From Amphritea atlantica (GTDB taxonomy: Bacteria; Pseudomonadota; Gammaproteobacteria; Pseudomonadales; Balneatricaceae): 64,000 bases of DNA. Shown here piece after piece: positions 1 to 8,337 of the stretch. The position numbers were made by a program, and so were the translations under genes. The notes beneath the pieces are model-generated. The model was not told where the DNA came from. It worked only from the letters and a program-made list of their open reading frames with translations, and made no database searches. Location: the NCBI RefSeq assembly GCF_018860855.1, contig NZ_JAHKQE010000013.1, forward strand, positions 73,039 through 137,038, in the 5' to 3' direction. Within the stretch, counting starts at the first letter, position 1. Each line of letters starts with the position of its first letter.

Positions 1-613
1 TATTCAGATTCTCCAGTGCTTTTTTCACCTGCGTTCTGGCAACACTTGAGTCATCGACAACCAAAATACGATATCCCGCAGCGCTCTTTTTAACGCTCTC
101 AGTGATCGTGGTGGACTTCACATCCGTACTCACTGGGATAAGATCGGCCAGTACCTGCTCAACATCCAAAATCTCAATCAAACCATTCTCATACTGAACT
201 ACGGCGGTCAGATAATTCTTTTCTTTGGTTTCGATTGGCGGTGGACTCACCTGATCCCATTTGGCGGGCAAAATACGATCAACATTACGCACTAAAAAGG
301 CTAAGACCCGACGGTTGTATTCTGAAACAATCAAAAAACAATTCAGCCGTTCTGCGGCATCGACCGGAGTACCACCAATGGCCTGAGACAGGTCGATCAC
401 CGGAATCGTTTCACCGCGAATATGTGCAAGCCCCTTCAAAGCCGTGGTCTGCTTAGGGATGCCGGTCAGTTCAGGGCAGGTTAGAACTTCACGGACTTTG
501 AATACATTGATACCATAAATTTGATCATCATTAAGTCCGAACAAAAGCAGCTCAAGGCGGTTTTGTCCCGCCATATTGGTACGTTGGTTTACAGTACTGT
601 TTATACCTGACAT
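1..613 (-). CDS. cheV: Chemotaxis coupling protein CheV (partial, 3' end cut by window edge)
   Basis: Translation of the minus strand from the ATG at 613 gives about 204 residues, open at the window edge. An N-terminal CheW-like domain (about residues 15-160) contains the typical GIPKQ, GLAHIRGE and IPVIDL segments. A receiver domain then begins with LVVDDSSVAR, including the acidic pair. CheV couples chemoreceptors to CheA and its receiver domain tunes adaptation at the inner membrane signalling array. It is divergent from flgA, as in pseudomonads, where cheV and cheR precede flgB. The phosphoacceptor Asp lies outside the window. A GAGAG tract upstream of the ATG is a fair ribosome site. Confidence 0.93.
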   Translation of the reverse strand, partial: MSGINSTVNQRTNMAGQNRLELLLFGLNDDQIYGINVFKVREVLTCPELTGIPKQTTALKGLAHIRGETIPVIDLSQAIGGTPVDAAERLNCFLIVSEYNRRVLAFLVRNVDRILPAKWDQVSPPPIETKEKNYLTAVVQYENGLIEILDVEQVLADLIPVSTDVKSTTITESVKKSAAGYRILVVDDSSVARTQVKKALENLN

Positions 614-675
614 GATGCTCTCTGTACTAAGCGTTACCTGAACATTGACAACCTGATTGCAATAACAAGGTTGCA

Positions 676-1398
676 ATGAGAACTTCTGGATTCAGCGTGA
701 AAAAATATACATTCTCCACAATAATCACACTTATAGCTATGTTAGCCGTGCCAGTAAAGGGCGCACAGTCAGAAGATTCGACCTCAATCACTAAGAATGC
801 GCAACATTACTTAGAAAAACAGTACCAAATTAGCCACCCGCTGGCTCGCACCATCATCAAAGTAAAGCCACTCGCACAGACACTCGACAAACGCCAGTGC
901 AATGGACCCATCGCCATTACCCACGCGCCCAGCAGAGCTAATCGCATCTCGGCGAAAGCAATCTGCCAGCAACCCGCGTGGACTATTTATCTCTCCGCTA
1001 CGGTGGAACAATGGCTGCCCATCGTTCTCACTAGCCGCGCATTAAGAAAAGGCACCATTTTGGGGGATTCTGATATTTATCTCAAAGCATTTGATATCAA
1101 ACGCATAACATCACCCTACTTTACAAACCCTGGTGAACTCATTGGCCGAGAAATAAAACGCTCGATCGCAGCTAATCAGGTAATCTCACCCTCACAGATT
1201 GAAAAAAAGTTACTGGTCCGCAAAGGTGACGTCGTTTATATTGAGGCTAATAAAGGCCCAATGTCTGTGCGAATGACAGGCACCGCCCAACAAGACGGTT
1301 CCTTTGGTGAGCAAATATCGGTTATTAACAACCGCTCAGGTAAGCGGGTCTATGGTTATGTTAAAAGTCAGGGCGTTGTCACTGTCAATGGCCGATAA
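676..1398 (+). CDS. flgA: Flagellar basal-body P-ring formation chaperone FlgA
   Basis: A 240-residue protein with an N-terminal signal peptide (hydrophobic segment IITLIAMLAVPV, about residues 15-27), so it acts in the periplasm. FlgA is the chaperone for FlgI assembly into the flagellar P ring. The C-terminal half has the SAF-like pattern: SRALRKGTIL, the FDIKRI region, an IGREIKRSIAANQVI segment and a final barrel of short strands. The start at 676 has AAGG five bases upstream; an in-frame GTG at 697 is a weaker alternative. It is divergent from cheV and followed by flgM and flgN, a conserved arrangement. Confidence 0.93.
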   Translation: MRTSGFSVKKYTFSTIITLIAMLAVPVKGAQSEDSTSITKNAQHYLEKQYQISHPLARTIIKVKPLAQTLDKRQCNGPIAITHAPSRANRISAKAICQQPAWTIYLSATVEQWLPIVLTSRALRKGTILGDSDIYLKAFDIKRITSPYFTNPGELIGREIKRSIAANQVISPSQIEKKLLVRKGDVVYIEANKGPMSVRMTGTAQQDGSFGEQISVINNRSGKRVYGYVKSQGVVTVNGR

Positions 1399-1459
1399 CA
1401 GCACCTCGCAGGTCGATATATGAACTGCTATACTAAAGCCATTATTTTACAAATACTGT

Positions 1460-1486
1460 TAAAGTTTCCCATCGACTCGCCGATAG
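1460..1486 (+). promoter_or_regulatory. Sigma-28 (FliA) promoter of flgM
   Basis: The -35 element TAAAGTTT (1460-1467), an 11-base spacer and the -10 element GCCGATAG (1479-1486) match the flagellar sigma-28 consensus (TAAAGTTT, N11, GCCGATAA) at all but the last base. It lies about 30 bases upstream of flgM. This gives the classical loop in which FliA transcribes its own anti-sigma factor. Confidence 0.9.
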
Positions 1487-1516
1487 CTGTGTATAGAACA
1501 GTATGAGGACCAGAAA

Positions 1517-1840
1517 ATGGTTATTGATATCACGGGTTTAACGTCTTCTTCACAGGCGACTAACTCTCGTGCCAAGGTAAATGAACAACCTGCAACCGAG
1601 AGTGGTGCATCGCAATCACAGTCAAACACTGCGACAGAATCGACACGTTCGTCTGGCGTAAGTTTGAGTGCGGCAGCTCAGGCGGTACAGAAAAGCGCCG
1701 GACAGGTGGCTGAAGAAGGTTTCACCGTTAACGAACAGAAAGTCGCTGATCTGAAAGCCGCTATTGATAGCGGTAGTTATCAGATCGATTATGAGAGCAC
1801 TGCTCGCAATCTGTTCCAGTTAGAAAGTTTGCTGGACTAA
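1517..1840 (+). CDS. flgM: Anti-sigma-28 factor FlgM
   Basis: A 107-residue protein with the FlgM layout: a low-complexity Ser/Thr/Gln-rich N-terminal half (about residues 8-50) that is probably disordered, then VSLSAAAQAV and the C-terminal sigma-binding helices VADLKAAIDSGSYQID ... ARNLFQLE. FlgM holds FliA inactive in the cytoplasm until the hook is complete and is then exported through the flagellar type III apparatus. GAGGA precedes the ATG. A clear sigma-28 promoter lies upstream, and flgN follows 19 bases downstream. Confidence 0.95.
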   Translation: MVIDITGLTSSSQATNSRAKVNEQPATESGASQSQSNTATESTRSSGVSLSAAAQAVQKSAGQVAEEGFTVNEQKVADLKAAIDSGSYQIDYESTARNLFQLESLLD

Positions 1841-1859
1841 TATCGGGACCCACAATATT

Positions 1860-2351
1860 GTGACAAATCCGCTGCCGCCACTTGAGCAAATAAATGCCCT
1901 GACCACTCAGGGCATTGCTTTTCTAACGACTCTCAATGAATTGCTCGATGCCGAATATCAAGCACTGCAGCAGCGGGAAGTTGAGCAACTGCAAACCTTG
2001 GTTGAAAACAAAACAGCGGTGCTTCTGCAGTTAGAAGAAAACAACCAAGCCCGCAATCAATATTTTAGTGCGGCAGGTATTACCCCCGACAAAACCGGCT
2101 TAACAGACTACCAAACACGTTTAACTGAAGCGGAAGCACTGTCATTCAAGGCTCACTGGAGTGAGCTCGAGCAGATACTGCGACAGGTTAATGATAAAAA
2201 TAAGCGTAACGAAATAGTCATTACTCGTAATAGCCGCAATCTGGAACAACTGATGAATATTCTCAGAGGACAAAACCAGAAAAACACCCTCTATAATCAG
2301 AGCGGTGGAAAGGGTAACTACGCCGCGCAAAACAGTCTTGGAAAAGCCTGA
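1860..2351 (+). CDS. flgN: Flagellar export chaperone FlgN
   Basis: A 163-residue, mostly helical, Gln/Glu/Leu-rich protein of the FlgN family, a cytosolic chaperone for the hook-filament junction proteins FlgK and FlgL. Visible family features are the N-terminal LLDAEYQALQQREVEQLQ helix and the central NKRNEIVITRNSRNLEQLM segment. The best start is a GTG at 1860, with only a weak GGGA site upstream. It is co-transcribed with flgM; no convincing terminator is visible before the tRNA gene. Confidence 0.88.
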   Translation: MTNPLPPLEQINALTTQGIAFLTTLNELLDAEYQALQQREVEQLQTLVENKTAVLLQLEENNQARNQYFSAAGITPDKTGLTDYQTRLTEAEALSFKAHWSELEQILRQVNDKNKRNEIVITRNSRNLEQLMNILRGQNQKNTLYNQSGGKGNYAAQNSLGKA

Positions 2352-2525
2352 CTTTTTTAGTATTTCCCCGTGACCTCAGCCTTCGGAACAAGTAGAATTC
2401 ACGCCGTTGTCTCCCCTTTAAGTTCAACTTAAGTTCAACTCGATTGAATCAAACCTAATCAAGGCTGTAAGTGGGATCACATATGCATGTCATTCGTCCA
2501 TGCATCGAGGCATCAATACTTGTAT

Positions 2526-2602
2526 GGGGATGTAGCTCAGCTGGATAGAGCAGCCCCCTCCTAAGGGGCAGGTCGGGGGTTCAATTCCCTCCATCCTCAC
2601 CA
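2526..2602 (+). tRNA. tRNA-Arg (anticodon CCT)
   Basis: A 77-base cloverleaf with encoded CCA. The acceptor stem GGGGATG pairs with CATCCTC, allowing one G-T wobble. The D arm has GCTCAGCTGGATAGAGC. The anticodon arm GCCCC-CTCCTAA-GGGGC gives anticodon CCT, reading AGG. The T loop is TTCAATT. No integrase or truncated tRNA copy lies downstream, so there is no sign that this gene is an occupied attachment site. Confidence 0.95.
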
Positions 2603-2721
2603 TACAACTCATTGATTTAAAATAGATTATCGATCAATATCCGTTAAGAAACGATATAAATACCTTTTGTTCCTCTAGGATTGCCGGTCACACACAGCCC
2701 TTGGCGTTGATAATACCCAAG

Positions 2722-5700
2722 TTAGCCAACACCCTTGCTCAGTTCCTCAAAAACTAACTCCAACGCTGATAAACTGGCACGTGCCGCAGTAATATCACCC
2801 GCGTCATACTGGCGCTGCATTAGATCAGCCATCGCATGCAGCTTTGCATGCGTCTCTTTGAGCCGTTGAACCTCTTCTTTATCAAATAACTGATTTTGCT
2901 GTTCCCGACGGATCCAGCTAGCGCATTGGCAGAGCTGATGATCGAAAATAGGCCAATTAGCCATGTCATGCCCAGAGCAGGCTACCTTGCTCCGCAGTTT
3001 TTCTATCCACTGATTATTAATTAGCCTAAAGATCTCGAGACTCTTTTCCTTATTACTACGTTGCTGTTGACCACAATCAAGCCATGCCTTATTCGGTATA
3101 TAATCGTTTAACCACTGGATTAAACTTCCCGCGGGCATCGGTTTAGCAATAGCGTACCCCTGAGCTTGCTCACAGCCCATCACCAATAACATCAGGCCGT
3201 GATTAGAGGTTTCAACGCCTTCCGCTATCACGTTACGATTAAAGGCTTTCGTTAGAGAGATTACACCTTCAATAATGGAATAATCACTCGGATCATCGAG
3301 CACATCGCGTACAAAGCTTTGATCAATCTTAATCGTATTAACCGGTAAGCTTCTTAAATGGGTCAAGGATGAATAACCGGTACCAAAATCATCTAACGCA
3401 AAACTAACGCCGAAGCTATTTTGGCAGGTTTCGATAATACGGGTAATGGTATTGAGATCACCTAAAGCAGAGCTTTCTAATATTTCTAATTGTAGACGTT
3501 GTGCATTAACTGAAGGGTACGCCGCTATGTACTTTTCGAGTACGGTAACAAACATAGGTGACAACAGATGGTCCGATGAGATATTAATACTCACTTCAAG
3601 ATCAACACCCTGCTGCTGCCAGTGGTTAAGTTGCTGTAGGGCTTCATTAATAACCCACTCACCAAGCCTAATTTCCAGCGGCGCACCATCGATATAGGGT
3701 AAAAACGCCAGTGGGGGGATAAGCCCTTTTTCCGGATGCAGCCAACGAATTAACGCTTCAACGCCAAACACCTCCCCTGTCACCATATTCACTTTTGGCT
3801 GATAATACAGCTGAAACTCATGATTAACTAAGGCTTGCTCGATCTCTTCTAGCTGAAGATTCTTTTGAATAATCCGCTGATCCGAATCGGGGCTATATAA
3901 TTGAGAACGATGCTTTCCTAACAGTTTAGATTGATACATCGCGTTATCAGCATGACGCAACAGGGTATCGATATCGCCACTGTCTGAGGGGTAGAGGGTC
4001 ACGCCACTGGAAGCGGTCACTTTATGTTGCACACTATCAATAAAATAGGGCATGGCCAACACTTGATGAAGACGCTGGATAGTCACCTCATACTCTGAAA
4101 CGCATTTAATATCATTCAGCAGTATGGCGAACTCATCCCCACCTTGACGTGAAACAGTATCTTCATCTCGAATACAGCCTGTGATTCGAGCGGCGACTTC
4201 AACTAATAAGCGATCACCTATGTCATGACCATAATTATCATTTACGGGTTTAAAATCGTCTAAATCGAGAAAGCACACGGCTAATTGATGCCCTGTGCGT
4301 TTACTATGGGCAATGGACTGATGAAAACGATCGATAAACAGGGTTCTATTAGGTAGGTTCGTGAGAACATCGTAGTGAGCCATCAAGTTGAGCTTTTCTT
4401 GTTGCCGCTTGATACTCGTAATATCGGAGAACACACCCACATAATGTGTCACCTGATTATGCTCATTAGTTAACGACGAGATGTTCAGTAACTCAGCAAA
4501 CAGCTCTCCCTCTTTTGTCCTGTTCCAGACCTCACCTTGCCAGTGACCATTCTCTGTAATTGCGGCCCACATTTGTGCATAAAATTGCGGACTTTGTTTA
4601 CCGGAACTTAGCAAGCTTGTCGATTTACCGAGCACGTCTTCGCGGCTATAACCGGTGATTTGGCTAAATGCTGGATTAGTATCAACGATGAGTTGTTGAG
4701 CATCTGTAATGACGATGCCTTCTTGAGTATCACTAAAGACTCTTGCAGATAGTTGAAGCTTCTCTTCAGCTTTTTTTCGTAGATTAATATCTTGAGCAAT
4801 AGCAATCATCGTCTGGGCAGGTTCGCCATTTTTTGAAGTAGAAGATACGCTCAGTTCAACCCAGACAACATGACCATCCTTATGAATATAACGTTTTTCC
4901 TGGCTTGCTTTACGTTTTTTCCCACTACGTATTGCTTCGAGATTATTCAAACCTAATGGTAAGTCGTCGGGGTGCGTAATAGCTCTAAAGTGTTTCCCAT
5001 TGACCATCTCTTCGACAGAGAAACCGAGCATGTCGCAAAACCGCTGATTAATACGAACGAAGGTTCCCTTTTCAGCATCCACCAACGCTACACCAACGGC
5101 GGCCTGTTCAAAAAACGTACGAAATAGTTGTTCACTGGTAGCCAAAGACTCCTTCGATTTAAACTCATCCGTCACATCCCGAATGACACAGATAAGCTGA
5201 TCACTATGAGGGATTCTATTAAGACGAACATCACAATGGGTCATTTGATGATTAGCCAGCAAAGCATAGTTAAAAGTTACAGCCTGTTCTGCCTGTAATG
5301 CCTCATCAATTTTTGATTGGAATAACAGAGCAATATCATCCGGCAAAAAATCAGCCATCCGCTTACCAACAAAATTATCCGGGTTTTCATCTTGTTCGCT
5401 TTTCTGTTGTGCTCGATAATCGAGGATGGTCCCATCGGATGTCATACGATAATACGTATCGGGTAAGGCGTTAAACAAACTTTGTAGCTCGGCACTATGG
5501 CTTAATTTAGCTATCTCGGCTTGCTTTAATTCAGTGATGTCCTGTACGGTTCCAGCCCTCAATTTAGCCAGCCCTGTTGCATCAACCGGGTGTCCACTTG
5601 ACGCTAAAATCCAACGAATTTCACCGTCTTTACGACGAATCCTAAACTCCGTCGTAAAATCAGCTTTATTCTTAACCGCCTGTTGAAATCCCTTATCAAC

Positions 5701-6324
5701 ATCATCCCTTTCTTCAGGGATGACATGGTTGAGAAACATCTCATAAGTCCACTGCGGCAACAACTGGTCATACCCAAATATTTGATCATGCATTAGAGAG
5801 CGATGCGCTGTATCGTCGATATGATTATAATCCCAACTACCGATATGGCATCGCTCGAGAATAAATTCTAACCTAGCTTCATTTGCTTGGTTCTTATCTT
5901 CAATTAGTTGACACTTTGTCGTATCAATAGCTTGAACTAGATAGCCCAAAAGCTCGCCATTATCAGGATCATACAGAGCGGTGGCAGAGGCCTCGGCATA
6001 ATAATCCGAGCCATCTTTGCCCTGAAAAATGTCTTTCGTGATGACTGGCGTCTGCAACTGCGATGCTTCAACTAATCGTTGTTTCCAAATCGTTTCCCAT
6101 TCAGGAAAATTACACCATAAGGGTGACTTCCATATTGGCTTTCCAATAAAGTCGTCTTTTGTAAAGCCTTTAGATTTCAATACCGAATCATTAACGTCTA
6201 ACACTTGCCCTTCAGGAGACAAGATCGCAACAAACGTAAGCGACTGATTGAAAAGAGCTTCCAATAATAACTGGGTATTATTAAGCAGCTGGTTAGAGGA
6301 CGAACCTGAACTGTTTGATTTCAT
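2722..6324 (-). CDS. Multi-PAS GGDEF-EAL cyclic-di-GMP protein with C-terminal CZB-like domain
   Basis: A 1200-residue cytosolic protein with no clear membrane segment. Domains in order: five PAS-type units (about 20-135, 145-270, 275-390, 398-515, 525-640), GGDEF (about 645-805), EAL (about 820-1060) and a C-terminal helical domain (about 1095-1195). The cyclase signature RQGGDEF is intact and is preceded five residues earlier by the inhibitory-site RDED. The phosphodiesterase has EALIRW and the loop-6 motif DDFGTGYSSL. Both activities may therefore be functional. The last domain has His1129, Cys1132, His1159 and His1163 in the order of CZB zinc-binding domains. It is monocistronic, downstream of no related gene. 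The ligands of the PAS units are unknown. Confidence 0.93.
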   Translation of the reverse strand: MKSNSSGSSSNQLLNNTQLLLEALFNQSLTFVAILSPEGQVLDVNDSVLKSKGFTKDDFIGKPIWKSPLWCNFPEWETIWKQRLVEASQLQTPVITKDIFQGKDGSDYYAEASATALYDPDNGELLGYLVQAIDTTKCQLIEDKNQANEARLEFILERCHIGSWDYNHIDDTAHRSLMHDQIFGYDQLLPQWTYEMFLNHVIPEERDDVDKGFQQAVKNKADFTTEFRIRRKDGEIRWILASSGHPVDATGLAKLRAGTVQDITELKQAEIAKLSHSAELQSLFNALPDTYYRMTSDGTILDYRAQQKSEQDENPDNFVGKRMADFLPDDIALLFQSKIDEALQAEQAVTFNYALLANHQMTHCDVRLNRIPHSDQLICVIRDVTDEFKSKESLATSEQLFRTFFEQAAVGVALVDAEKGTFVRINQRFCDMLGFSVEEMVNGKHFRAITHPDDLPLGLNNLEAIRSGKKRKASQEKRYIHKDGHVVWVELSVSSTSKNGEPAQTMIAIAQDINLRKKAEEKLQLSARVFSDTQEGIVITDAQQLIVDTNPAFSQITGYSREDVLGKSTSLLSSGKQSPQFYAQMWAAITENGHWQGEVWNRTKEGELFAELLNISSLTNEHNQVTHYVGVFSDITSIKRQQEKLNLMAHYDVLTNLPNRTLFIDRFHQSIAHSKRTGHQLAVCFLDLDDFKPVNDNYGHDIGDRLLVEVAARITGCIRDEDTVSRQGGDEFAILLNDIKCVSEYEVTIQRLHQVLAMPYFIDSVQHKVTASSGVTLYPSDSGDIDTLLRHADNAMYQSKLLGKHRSQLYSPDSDQRIIQKNLQLEEIEQALVNHEFQLYYQPKVNMVTGEVFGVEALIRWLHPEKGLIPPLAFLPYIDGAPLEIRLGEWVINEALQQLNHWQQQGVDLEVSINISSDHLLSPMFVTVLEKYIAAYPSVNAQRLQLEILESSALGDLNTITRIIETCQNSFGVSFALDDFGTGYSSLTHLRSLPVNTIKIDQSFVRDVLDDPSDYSIIEGVISLTKAFNRNVIAEGVETSNHGLMLLVMGCEQAQGYAIAKPMPAGSLIQWLNDYIPNKAWLDCGQQQRSNKEKSLEIFRLINNQWIEKLRSKVACSGHDMANWPIFDHQLCQCASWIRREQQNQLFDKEEVQRLKETHAKLHAMADLMQRQYDAGDITAARASLSALELVFEELSKGVG

Positions 6325-6546
6325 GCCGTTACCTGATTAGCCATAAAATTCAGCCCCCTTTCAGAACAGATGAACATAGCGCGTTTATGCGCTCAAAGTG
6401 CCCTTTTTTATACTATTAAGTAGTGTAGCCGAAATGAATGGTAGTAGCGCGAAATAACTGAAGCGTGTTTTAGAGCCCGCAGGCCCCCAATATCCAATAG
6501 TGACCGGTCAAAACAAGCTCAAGTCCTCGGTGATTGATGCATCTGC

Positions 6547-6789
6547 GTGCTTCATGAGGTTTCGATATCCATAAGAACAAAACGAGGGCGAACATGTACT
6601 CAGAAATACCACCTGAACGTGGAAGGCCGGCATTATCTTAAGCTTGAGCCTCATCAGATAGCTACATCAAATACAGCTTCGTCAAACACAGTCTCATCTA
6701 ATATAGCCTCTACCAGCCAATCACCTTCCCGTTCACCTAGGTTAACTGTTAGAATCCTGCTCCCGCAGCCCAATGGCGCAATTCGATGA
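6547..6789 (+). CDS. Possible small hypothetical protein with SNTxS repeats
   Basis: An 80-codon open frame from a GTG, about 20 bases upstream of the SEC-C gene. I do not recognise it. The N-terminal half is basic and His-rich, the middle is Ser/Thr/Asn-rich with three five-residue repeats (6667-6711), and the tail is Pro/Arg-rich. The repeats differ mainly at synonymous third positions, which favours translation. Against it: no good ribosome site, no ATG, and an amino-acid composition typical of a chance frame. The gap 6325-6546 upstream holds nothing I can name beyond the presumed promoter of the GGDEF-EAL gene. Confidence 0.25.
   Translation: MLHEVSISIRTKRGRTCTQKYHLNVEGRHYLKLEPHQIATSNTASSNTVSSNIASTSQSPSRSPRLTVRILLPQPNGAIR
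6667..6711 (+). repeat. Three tandem 15-base units (SNTAS-type)
   Basis: Three consecutive 15-base units encode SNTAS, SNTVS and SNIAS in the frame of the possible protein at 6547-6789. Most differences between units are in third codon positions (TCA/TCT, AAT/AAC, TCG/TCA/TCT). Confidence 0.6.
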
Positions 6790-6810
6790 CACAATTACCA
6801 GGAGTCACCC

Positions 6811-7143
6811 ATGTCTAAGTGTTTTTATAAAGGTACTCCCGAAATCATGGGTAATTACGGCAAGAGTGGTTATAACCCTAATGCTAAAGTTAAACTCGGT
6901 AGTGACATCAGTCCGTTATTATTGAATGTTCCTTCTGAACAGCGTCAACAGGAAGTCGAAGCACTGGCTGTTGAACATGATCTAGTGATCAATGTGACCG
7001 TAGATGCAAGCATTGATGAAGACATTACGGCTCTTACCGCTCTGCTGGCAACGCCTAAAACACTGCATACGGAAAAGACACCGGAACGGAACGCGCCCTG
7101 CTCTTGCGGCAGTGGTAAGAAATACAAAAAATGCTGTGGCTAA
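6811..7143 (+). CDS. SEC-C metal-binding motif protein, PBPRA1643 family
   Basis: A 110-residue protein ending in the SEC-C zinc motif: NAPCSCGSGKKYKKCCG, with the CxC...CC ligand set. The upstream part (FYKG start, the LGSDISPLLLNVPSE segment, VEALAVEHDL, then a PERNAPCSC linker) matches my memory of the small PBPRA1643-type SWIM/SEC-C family of marine gammaproteobacteria. Its function is unknown; SEC-C motifs otherwise occur at the end of SecA, where they bind SecB and ribosomes. AGGAG lies nine bases before the ATG. A weak hairpin (7153-7182) follows the stop codon. Confidence 0.85.
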   Translation: MSKCFYKGTPEIMGNYGKSGYNPNAKVKLGSDISPLLLNVPSEQRQQEVEALAVEHDLVINVTVDASIDEDITALTALLATPKTLHTEKTPERNAPCSCGSGKKYKKCCG

Positions 7144-7230
7144 AGATGTCCCGCTATCCCTGCCAAAAAAAGCCCGGATAGCATTTAAGAACGCTCTCAT
7201 TCACTACGCCGCGAGCCGCAAAGTCAGCCG

Positions 7231-8127
7231 TTATTTAACCGGCAATGTTTCCGCCTGACTAAATGATTGCCAAATCATGCTAGCCACCGGCCCTAGGCTA
7301 TCTTCCAAATTACGAATTAAGCGCACCTCTCCCTTCACACTATATTCAACATCGCTTGGGGTTAAACGAATTAATTCGCCGCGTTCAAGTTCATCTTTTA
7401 CGAGATGTTCCGCCACATAACCCCAGCCCAATCCCGCCAATAGCAACTGTTTGACGGTAAAACCATCCTGAGCTTTCCAACGACGCACACCTTTATCCAG
7501 CATTAAGCTATCAGAATCAAAGCTAAAGCGACTGGTCTCGATGGTTAAATGTACCTGTGACTTTAACTGTTCAGAATGGAGCACCGGACCATCAGGAAAC
7601 AGCTCCGGCGCGGCCACCATTAGAATACGAAACTGCCCGATCGGTAAGGTATCAAAATCACCTGCGGCATAAAGCGTTGGCCACCAGGGGCTCACCACTA
7701 AATCCGCCTGTTTATTTCGTAACATATCCAGTGCGCCAAAACGTGATTTTTCTGAAATTCTAAATTCGGTTAATGGATACGCTTGCTGACACTGTTTCAA
7801 CACCTTCAGAACCTGCGTATACGGACAGACCTGATCAAACGCCACCCGAATCAAGGGCTCATTACCGGCACCTAAATGTTGCCCCAGAGAGTTTAGCTGA
7901 TAGCTATTCAACAATAGCTCTTGAGACTTGCGATAAAATGAAAGCCCCTCTTCCGTTAAGCTAAGACGGTAACTGTCGCGGTTAAGAATTTTAAAGCCAT
8001 ACTCCTCTTCTAGCTTTTTAATCGCCACCGAAAGCGCGGGTTGGGTTTTATGCAAGCTTTCAGCGGCTAACTTGAGTGAGCCATATTCGACGATTCTACT
8101 GAGGGTACGTAATTGCTCGAGCGTCAT
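7231..8127 (-). CDS. LysR-family transcriptional regulator
   Basis: A 298-residue LysR-type regulator. The N-terminal winged helix (about residues 1-60) has the family pattern LRTLSRIVEYGSLKLAAE ... TQPALSVAIKKLEEEYG. The remainder is the periplasmic-binding-like effector domain. It is divergent from the RND efflux operon, the usual arrangement for a LysR protein controlling its neighbour; that role is inferred. The 210-base intergenic region 8128-8337 is AT-rich, with several T-N11-A-like half sites, none decisive. No strong ribosome site precedes the ATG. Confidence 0.9.
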   Translation of the reverse strand: MTLEQLRTLSRIVEYGSLKLAAESLHKTQPALSVAIKKLEEEYGFKILNRDSYRLSLTEEGLSFYRKSQELLLNSYQLNSLGQHLGAGNEPLIRVAFDQVCPYTQVLKVLKQCQQAYPLTEFRISEKSRFGALDMLRNKQADLVVSPWWPTLYAAGDFDTLPIGQFRILMVAAPELFPDGPVLHSEQLKSQVHLTIETSRFSFDSDSLMLDKGVRRWKAQDGFTVKQLLLAGLGWGYVAEHLVKDELERGELIRLTPSDVEYSVKGEVRLIRNLEDSLGPVASMIWQSFSQAETLPVK

Positions 8128-8337
8128 ATAAATTTAATTTAACGTCTTGGTAAGATTTTATTATTATTATTTAACCAAAAAATAGCCTATATTTCACTGC
8201 TTAATTTTACTATCAATCGATTCGAATTCTGATCAGCGACCATTCAATGATCTTTCGAGTTTGTGATACTCATTCAGAAAATCTATGCGAACCTTGATCA
8301 GGTTTAATTCAGACATATCAGCAACAGAGGTTTATCC

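Noticed and set aside
2526-2602. tRNA-Arg(CCT) as an integration site for a genomic island
   Set aside because: No integrase and no repeated tRNA 3' end were found downstream; the following gene is an ordinary signalling gene.
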